From Neelides folsomi (lineage: Eukaryota; Arthropoda; Collembola; Neelipleona; Neelidae), in assembly GCA_034687125.1 (NCBI GenBank), contig JAQGBZ010000620.1, positions 1-26,032 of the forward strand: a DNA stretch of 26,032 nucleotides. The letters are read 5' to 3'. The notes below the pieces were generated by a model. It saw only the letters and a program-made list of their open reading frames with translations, ran no database searches and had not been told where the DNA came from. Both the position numbers and the translations under genes were made by a program. This document shows, one piece after another, positions 19,273 through 26,032 of the stretch. Position 1 is the stretch's first letter, and every line of letters begins with the position of its first letter.

Positions 19273-20860
19273 ATGATGATGAGTTTGTGTGGACCCTTGG
19301 GCCGGTGGGAGTTGTTTTGGGCCTTCGCCCTCTTGGCCATCCCACAACTCTCTTCATCCTTCAATATCGGTGGCTGGACGAGGACTCTCTATGCAAACGG
19401 GGTAACTTTACATTCGAGTTTCACAACATTGCAGAGAACTTAAAGTCGAATCACTCTCATAGATATAACAGCTATATACATAATACCTTTACTTTCTTAT
19501 ATGTATCTTAAACTAGGATATACTACAGGTAAATGTACACTGTACTGTGGAAAATACTCTAGTATATTAAGTGTATTAAGTATATAGATTCTCGTATAAT
19601 GAACTTATAAGTTCATATAATGTAGTATAGGTGTGTGGTTTTAATGTATAACAACTTGAAATCTTTATAAGCTTCTTATTGAATTCATTGAAATGCATAG
19701 AACCTCTGTGGAGAAACCCCTCTGTACTTATAAGGAGTTTAAGCATGGAGAGATTTAGTTTATTTTATATATGAAAGTGAGCATAGGAGGCTTAAGAGGT
19801 TCTTTGGATTGTCTGCAGACCCACGTTGTTTCATTCATTCTCTCAATGAATGACATTCCTTACTCTTTTTACTAGTTGGACGAGGAGAGTTTGCCGGAGT
19901 GCGGGAAGTACGCGGTTTGCAACAAGGTGGACGTCTATGATAAACCCTGGGTTGAAAAACAATGTCGGTGTCCTCCGCAGACACCGCAATGCTCAACTTC
20001 ACTCGCTCCAAACGATGGACATACAATTACTGACAAAACTCGTCATTATAAAGTAAGAAAATTAACAATAATTGATTAATTTTTTAAAGATTTTCACTTT
20101 TTTTTCATATTTTTCAAAATTTAGTTTTTTTCACATTTGTTCTAAATTTAATTTCAATTTTGGTAGGTTTTGGTAATACAATAAGATAATATTTGTAGAA
20201 TTATGTTATTGGATTTTAGAACACTTTGTATTTGTACATTTAGTAATTGTAAGGTTTTCTTTTAGCTCTGTGAGTCGGTGAGAAAATTGCCCAAGTGCAG
20301 ATATTTCCGAGATATCACCTGGACGATATTCACTAAAGGTGACAATTTGACGGAGCAAGTAGTCAATTGCCAGTGCCCAAAAAACTCCGTTGCTTACATG
20401 ATCAAGCGACAGGCTTACTCAATTGATGACAATGAAGTGGGATTTAAATACTCTTTTGCTTGTACACCCCAAAGTGTAAGAAACCATTATTCCATATCAA
20501 TGATTTAAATAATATTTTACATACCATATACATATAGTATAATGAATTTTATACACATACCACATTCACATAATATTAGAATACAATATGTATAAAAGTA
20601 TATTAATGTTGAATTATTGATCAAGAATGAAAATTAATAATAAAAATGTTTTATTGCAGAGGATTTTATGTCACCGGAAAGAACCCTGCCGTTTATTTAC
20701 AGTGAAAAGACGCGGGAGTGTGACGGATGTGAACTCGAGCGGATTGTGCCAATGCCCAAGCGGTTTCACGTGTCCGTCCCATCACTCCGATCCTGGCGTG
20801 ATCTCGGGGAAGTTTTATCCCGATAACATGATAAGGACATATTCCGGCTACTGCAATTGA
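19273..20860 (+). CDS. argos: Argos / giant-lens EGFR-ligand antagonist
   Basis: Four exons, 19273-19401, 19876-20052, 20266-20475 and 20660-20860, all phase 0, give 238 residues. Three successive ATGs open the frame, with an in-frame stop at 19258. A signal peptide covers about residues 1-30 (WELFWAFALLAIPQLSSS). The mature part has 16 cysteines. The conserved Argos core is recognisable: the TRTLYANG to LPECG junction, PWVEKQCRCP, DGHTITDKTRHYKLCE, KLPKCRYFRDITWT, KEPCRLFTVKRR and RTYSGYCN at the end. An N-glycosylation site is at Asn129 (NLT). In Drosophila, Argos is secreted, induced by EGFR signalling, and sequesters the ligand Spitz as negative feedback. The fly protein is much longer (about 440 residues) because of an N-terminal extension; this version is compact. 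Intron 1 carries an interrupted palindrome at 19832-19852 that recurs downstream of the gene. Confidence 0.9.
19832..19852 (+). promoter_or_regulatory. Interrupted palindrome, copy 1
   Basis: Arms CATTCATT and AATGAATG surround the spacer CTCTC. It lies near the end of argos intron 1, 23 bases before exon 2. The outer bases extend the arms by one pair (T and A). The reverse complement of this element is found exactly at 22241-22261. Confidence 0.55.
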
Positions 20861-21780
20861 TCCAAGTGGTTGTAATAATAATATTCCTATCGGAGATAAC
20901 TCCTTGTTGACTCTCCTCAACGGACTCATTCTTCTTTAGTCAGCCCCCTTCCCAATTCATCTATTTGACTAATCTACTTTCCCAATGTTGATTCGCTCTT
21001 CGTTCCTACTCACATATTTGTACTTGTGACAATCGACCCCAAGACTATCAACCCCCAGTGGATTGTAAATATAAATATATACTTAAAATACTTATATATG
21101 GAATATTGTACATATTAGATATTATTATACATATATATCTTATATATTAGATAGATCTATGGTAGATAAATTTATATATGGTAGAATTTTCTATTACAAT
21201 CTATTCGACCAAAAAATCTCTGTAGGTAAAATTTTTTTTACACTTCTCAAAAGAGTGCTGTAAAGTGGATGAATTGGATTATACTAGAAATAGATATAGA
21301 TAATATTTCCTACCTACATATTTAAACTTTTTTAAATGAATGGATTTCTATTATTAGGATACGACATTTAAAGTACTCAAACATTCTCCGTTTATGTATA
21401 CAACAAATATAATAAAAATACCAATTTTCCAATTTTAAATACATGAGATAGAGTGACATGGACGGAATATGTATATTTAAAATGTATTCAAAATGTAAAG
21501 AAAAAGAGAAACTTGTAAATTTTATTCATAAAACTAATGAGATTTTTAAAAGAATATTATTACACATGTAAGACTTTTCATGTATGAAAACGACTCTAAA
21601 TGAATTGAAACAATAATTATTGTAATATTATGTTAACGTATTGTATTATTTTAACATATATTGTTATATGTAATTAAGAGTAATATCAGAATATATTACA
21701 GGTCTTCATTGTTGAATGTTTTGTACTTGGAAGAACTTGTGAATGAAATGTATATTATTACAATAGCTTAAAAAGTGGTC
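20861..21780. other. Probable argos 3' untranslated region and flank
   Basis: This follows the argos stop codon. The first 200 bases have moderate GC and the rest is AT-rich with TA-rich runs. AATAAA-like words occur near 21412 and later near 21840, so the transcript could extend far. No open frame or RNA gene is recognised. Confidence 0.4.
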
Positions 21781-22350
21781 AAAAGAAAATAAGACAATCC
21801 CAGCAGCAGCTTTATAAAGTACGTGACATTGAAAAAAAGTGATGAAGAAGAATTCCTCAATAAAAAGTAATAATAATCACATAATCACTCAATTTCTTTC
21901 ATTGAGAAAGTCTCATTCATTCATCTTCTCCTCTCATCATCACGCATTCCCAATTATGCAAAGTAACCTCGTTGCGAAAATTAGGTGGGGTGAATTTTAA
22001 TATTCTCCTTTAATTCGTCGTGGTCGTAGTTTGATCATAATGACTTTGATTAGCCCACTCGGCCACTCCCCCTATTTAATTTTATACGCACCTGGGCGAA
22101 GGGAGCAGCTGTAGTCCTACGCGAAGAAAAGAGGTATAATAATCCAACACTCCTTAATTCCGCGCAAAAAACATTTTCCACCTTCGAAGAAAGATTAGGA
22201 GTCTCCTTCAGCTCCATTCACATTCCCATTGAGACCAACCCATTCATTGAGAGAATGAATGAAACGAAGGCCTTTCTCACAACACTCACAAGAAAACAAC
22301 CGGAGAGATTGAAGGTCCCAAGACTCATCAATTCACACACTCATTCATCC
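21780..22350. promoter_or_regulatory. Downstream GC-richer regulatory block
   Basis: A stretch richer in G and C than its flanks, with the same vocabulary as the upstream argos block: CACCTG at 22089, CAGCTG at 22106, repeated CATTCATT, and CATTGAGA words at about 21900, 22227 and 22245. An octamer-like TATGCAAAG is at 21955-21963. It includes the second copy of the interrupted palindrome. No coding frame is supported. A downstream argos enhancer is the simplest reading, though it could be the promoter of a gene I did not detect. Confidence 0.4.
22241..22261 (-). promoter_or_regulatory. Interrupted palindrome, copy 2
   Basis: Arms CATTCATT and AATGAATG with spacer GAGAG: the exact reverse complement of the 21-base element at 19832-19852, 2.4 kb away. 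It lies in the GC-richer block downstream of argos. Confidence 0.55.
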
Positions 22351-23699
22351 AAATCAAATAATCAAATCATGTTGGATCAATGAAATAAATACAAAATTGT
22401 TCAAATTTATATATAATAAACTAATATACTAGGTACGAATATTTATTAAAGAAAATTAAACTATGAACATTGTCAAAAAATCTGAAACTACGTATGGTAT
22501 GTAGCAGGGCATGGGTAAACAAAGAGCCAAATTAACTAAATTAATCTAAATTAAATCATTTATTATTTTATGTCATATTTTATTAAGAAAGAGGAGTACA
22601 GATAGTTCATATATTCAATGCTCGAATCATATTATGTTATTTATAAGATCGTCCAGGATTAACTGATTGTGAGTTTTTCGATCATTCATAATTTTTTAAT
22701 TTGTGATGATCATTTGCATATGAAACAAATAGTACAACTAGAAAAATAATCTTAAATTGTGATTTGAGCAATATTTGCATCATTCAATCGAAATAAAACT
22801 GATTGTGAGCCAATTTGAAAAACTATACAGATTAATAATTATAAAATTATACTTTGGATCGTTGTATTTTTTCTTGGGAATTTCAAATTCAGATTCATTA
22901 GAAGTAAAATAGATACCTAATAATTACATAGTTGTAGGACTTTATAAATTTGAAATTAACATTCTTGAATATTTACTATCGAATCAGTAATTTTATAAAT
23001 AATATTAATTTAATTTTTAGGCTATTCGTAATACCATAGTTCTTATGGATGTTTTGTGCCCCATTCTACTTTGTACATAGATTAATTAATGTAACCTTAT
23101 TAAATGCATTCTAAAATTAAAATTATGTAAACATATGTCCAAAAATGAAATAAAGATAATAATAATAATTTTATGTTAAATTACTTAATGTGAATTATTT
23201 TATTCTATTTTCTATTACATTAAATAAAATTTATAAAATAAGCAATTTAACTTTTGAGTAAGACTAATTAATTTGAAGCTGATAGGTGATACAGCTTAAA
23301 CATAATCATCTAAATAGCTAGAATCACTTGTCTCATCCAATGATTAAAATAAATCATTTTTCAAGTGTATCAATAGATAATGAATACGAATTTCAAAACA
23401 TGCAGAAATATATTTTGTATATAAATATAAATTCTACATGAAAATTTTATGATTATATGAATTATATTGCAATTTAAATTATTGAAAAAAACAATCAATT
23501 ATATTTTTATCATTTATCAGTCTCCTTTTTAATTTTAAATTTTAATAAATAATATGATGAAATTCACAATTGAACTCCAAATTATAAAAAGGATCAAAGA
23601 GAGCTATTCATACCCTATTAAATCTAACGACTTATAACAATTTTTTATACATTGTGTATTTTATAAACGATATTCATGTAGTAACGAATAATCGGCTGG

Positions 23700-23752
23700 G
23701 ATTTACAATACCAGCACACCATGGTTTTTCATGGTGCATGGAAGTGTAAATC
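23700..23752. repeat. 53-bp imperfect hairpin
   Basis: Outer arms GATTTACA and TGTAAATC pair perfectly. Inner arms CACCATG and CATGGTG flank a six-base loop GTTTTT, and between them TACCA pairs partly with TGGAA. About 19 base pairs form with a small internal loop. The hairpin is somewhat shorter than usual arthropod microRNA precursors. It could be a small transposon remnant or a structured RNA. Confidence 0.5.
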
Positions 23753-24224
23753 AAACCTAGTACATAAAATGAAATTAAAATTAAGTATACAAAATTTCAT
23801 ATTTTACTTATGCAAGTAATTAAAATACATTTTTATAAAATGGTAAGTAAAATAAGCCACCCCACTATAATTTAAAATAAATAATAAAAGTTGTTTATTA
23901 AAATTACTATCAATGATTAATGAACAATTAATGCAACAATAATATATTGTTTGAGATTAATTGTAAAGTGGCTTTTTTAGTGGTGATAATAATTTAATAT
24001 AAATACAATACAATTTCGACTAAAATATTAGAACATAAAATCTAAATTATATATTCTTCAACCTTCGTATACACCTGCATATTTCAGTTAATAAAATAAA
24101 TGATGCAAATTGTTTTATAACAAAGCAGTTATTTACAAATTTATCAATATAATAATTGTTTCGGCTGGTTTTCCCTACTTCCAAGTCCAATTCCCAAATG
24201 CGAAAATGAACAGTGAAAATGAAA

Positions 24225-24239
24225 AGGTCAGCGAGGTCA
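24225..24239 (+). promoter_or_regulatory. DR3 nuclear-receptor motif
   Basis: AGGTCAGCGAGGTCA contains two perfect AGGTCA half-sites in direct orientation with three-base spacing. It lies in a small GC-richer patch about 850 bases upstream of the receptor-like gene at 25079. Function is inferred from the motif only. Confidence 0.35.
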
Positions 24240-24289
24240 ACTGGGGAAAACGGAGAAAAGGAACGTTTATTTTGAGAGAAAAAATGGAG

Positions 24290-24302
24290 GTCCGATTCGG
24301 AC
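24290..24302. repeat. 13-bp perfect palindrome
   Basis: GTCCGATTCGGAC has six-base GC-rich arms around a central T, unusual for such AT-rich surroundings. It lies 50 bases after the DR3 motif. Confidence 0.55.
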
Positions 24303-25078
24303 AAAATACAATGACAGAATGATCACAAATTATTTTTAACTTTAAACGAAAACTCGTTACTTAATTCCTGACATAATACATTACACTTTAAACACGACAC
24401 TACACTAATAATAATAATGGTTCATTTATTCAATTAGTATAGGTATAGAGGGCCTATCTATAGAGGACCTATTATCAAAATATTATGTAGCTAGATTTTT
24501 AATGCAAGCAGGAAAGAAAATAAGAATGTATCCATAACATTTTTATACGCCCTCGTAATATGGAATGGTATATGGATGTCTTTGACTACGTGTGCAATAC
24601 ATATTGTATGTGTACCACAATTAGTGTTTTTCCATTTATAAATGTAATTTATATAATCAAGCATTAATTTTTTTATATTTTAACATTACCTCACTTACAA
24701 CGATTAAAATTTAACAACTAATTATTTAGAAAGGGTTATTTGTATGCAAAAACACTTATTATGACAATTAATGTTTTCATACCTATTAATATTACTAATG
24801 TGAAATATGTTGCTAATTTACAGGAATATTAGCGTTTTATCAAGATAAAATTATTAATTAGTATAACATTCTTAAAGTCAAAAATGTTTGTAATTATCGC
24901 ACAAATATTAGGAAGGACTGCAATTAAATTACAATAGTATAAGGTTAAAATAATCAATTACGAATAATTTATTTTAATTTTAAAATCAAAAATATATCAT
25001 ATTAGCCCTAATTTTTATAATCTATACATTTACTATCTAATCAACAAAACCATTTTCTCTTTAACCTGCATGATTTAA

Positions 25079-26032
25079 ATGGAAAACCCATCAAATAAAT
25101 TAAACATGGATTTTTCATTAACCAGAGAAAAAAACATGAACACAGGAGAGAAAACAACGATCTCAATTTACAATAATTACTTGTCACTTTTTAAATACGT
25201 TGGTCTATGCCCATTTAAAATAACATGTAATAAAAATAACGAGAACATTGTTGAAAGAATTGGAATTTATAATACTGAGATATTTCATTGGATTAACAAA
25301 ATTGCTTTAATAAATTGCTTTGTTATTACGATGTTTATCACTTTCAATGTAATTTATTATGGCGTTACTGGGAAATCGACTGGTTTAGTTACTGTGACTT
25401 GTGTCACATATTTCTGCTACACGTATTTAACACTTTATTTTTCTTTCATTTTCTATTCAAAGAAAACTGAAATCGTCACATTCATGAATTTATGGTTAAA
25501 AATTGATAGAGAAATTCTTGATGGTAAGACGTGCATTATATTTAATTGCAATTAAATTTTAGCAAATTTTTATCAAATGTACGCTATAGCTGCACCTTAT
25601 ATTTTTATAATTTGCCTAATGTTTAATATTTAGATTTTGAAGAAAGCAAAAATTTTAGCGAAAATAGAATCTTACATATAAGAAAACAGTTTTATATGAT
25701 TAGATTTGTTACAATTTTATTTTCCTTATGTATTTGTTTTACATCAATTATCAATTTTTTAAACACATCCCATTATCCAATTTATATTTCTTCTTTAATT
25801 CAAACTAATTCAAATGCAATTACTTTCCTATTGTGTGCATATCACACACTTTTCAATTTTAATATTACATGCGTGCTTTTTCAAATTGAAATTATTTTTT
25901 ATATATTTTCTGAAAGTATGAGTTTCCTCCTTGGTGTTATAACACCAAACAATTCAAAAAATCCAATCTATGATGAAGAAAAATGCGAAATATCATTACC
26001 AACTAAAATTTTTAAAAAGTTAAATAAGATGG
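25079..26032 (+). CDS. Gustatory-receptor-like protein, partial (5' part)
   Basis: Exon 1 is 25079-25523. Exon 2 starts at 25634 and stays open to the window end, so the gene is cut off there. About 281 residues are visible. A polar N-terminus of about 75 residues is followed by hydrophobic segments near residues 76-95, 105-130, 170-190 and 205-250, in keeping with a multi-helix receptor. The first intron is phase 1 and comes right after an Asp codon at the end of a loop (REILD), the same place and phase as in the gene at 3652 (STYFD). That supports a shared family even though sequence identity is low. The start codon is the first in the frame and has an AAATGG context. The ligand is unknown and another seven-helix family is possible. 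Confidence 0.6.

Larger units (their letters stand above)
22350..25078. other. Long AT-rich intergenic region
   Basis: Largely featureless AT-rich DNA. Exceptions are an imperfect hairpin at 23700-23752 and a more balanced patch at about 24160-24305 with a DR3 motif and a 13-base palindrome. Short opposing open frames at 24047-24322 overlap each other and look like chance. The last part probably includes the promoter of the receptor-like gene at 25079. Confidence 0.4.

Noticed and set aside
19287..19511. Open frame overlapping the first argos exon
   Set aside because: The frame starting at 19273 gives a proper signal peptide and the conserved TRTLYANG end; this one is a shifted shadow that runs into the intron.
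20693..20929. Minus-strand frame of 78 codons
   Set aside because: It is antisense to argos exon 4, which matches the conserved Argos C-terminus.
24047..24322. Opposing frames of 85 and 70 codons
   Set aside because: They overlap each other, and neither has a recognisable domain or splice partner.

Overview
This is a eukaryotic window, most likely from an arthropod and possibly a springtail (Collembola). The sequence is very AT-rich. Genes are split by short introns of about 55 to 480 bases with GT-AG boundaries (one GC-AG candidate). The gene content is arthropod-like: an Argos/giant-lens EGFR antagonist, a ZAD-domain nuclear protein and two gustatory-receptor-like seven-helix proteins. The springtail assignment is a guess from overall character. 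There are no prokaryotic features, no tRNA or rRNA genes and no CRISPR array. I built the gene models by joining reading frames by hand at phase-compatible splice sites; all seven complete models stay in frame.

Layout. 1-753: upstream DNA with a DR1 nuclear-receptor motif and a small tandem duplication. 810-3265 (+): a six-exon gene for a probable N-myristoylated glycine-zipper protein; its last two exons could be a separate gene. 3652-4999 (+): a complete gustatory-receptor-like gene. About 5020-5368: an unexplained open frame with one stop. 5445-6276 (-): a microsomal glutathione S-transferase (MAPEG), with a small foldback element in one intron. 6886-7543: a non-autonomous hAT-like transposon with an exact 8-base target duplication. 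8282-10142 (+): a ZAD plus helix-turn-helix protein. 11415-13126 (+): a family 92 glycosyltransferase. 14119-14994 (+): a secreted lipocalin. 15640-19272: a GC-richer regulatory-looking block. 19273-20860 (+): a complete four-exon argos gene. 21780-22350: a second GC-richer block with the same motifs. 22350-25078: mostly empty AT-rich DNA with a hairpin and a DR3 motif. 25079 to the end (+): the 5' part of a second gustatory-receptor-like gene.

How it fits together. The genes are not an operon or pathway; they are independent neighbours. The best organised locus is argos. Its coding exons sit between two GC-richer blocks that share CACCTG-type E-boxes and CATTCATT-type words. One interrupted palindrome occurs twice, in opposite orientation, in argos intron 1 and about 1.4 kb downstream of the gene, which suggests regulatory DNA on both sides. 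The most novel protein is the 810-3265 product: three copies of a PVV...GDxEG repeat followed by a seven-step GxxxG zipper. The two receptor-like genes share an intron position and phase, supporting one family.
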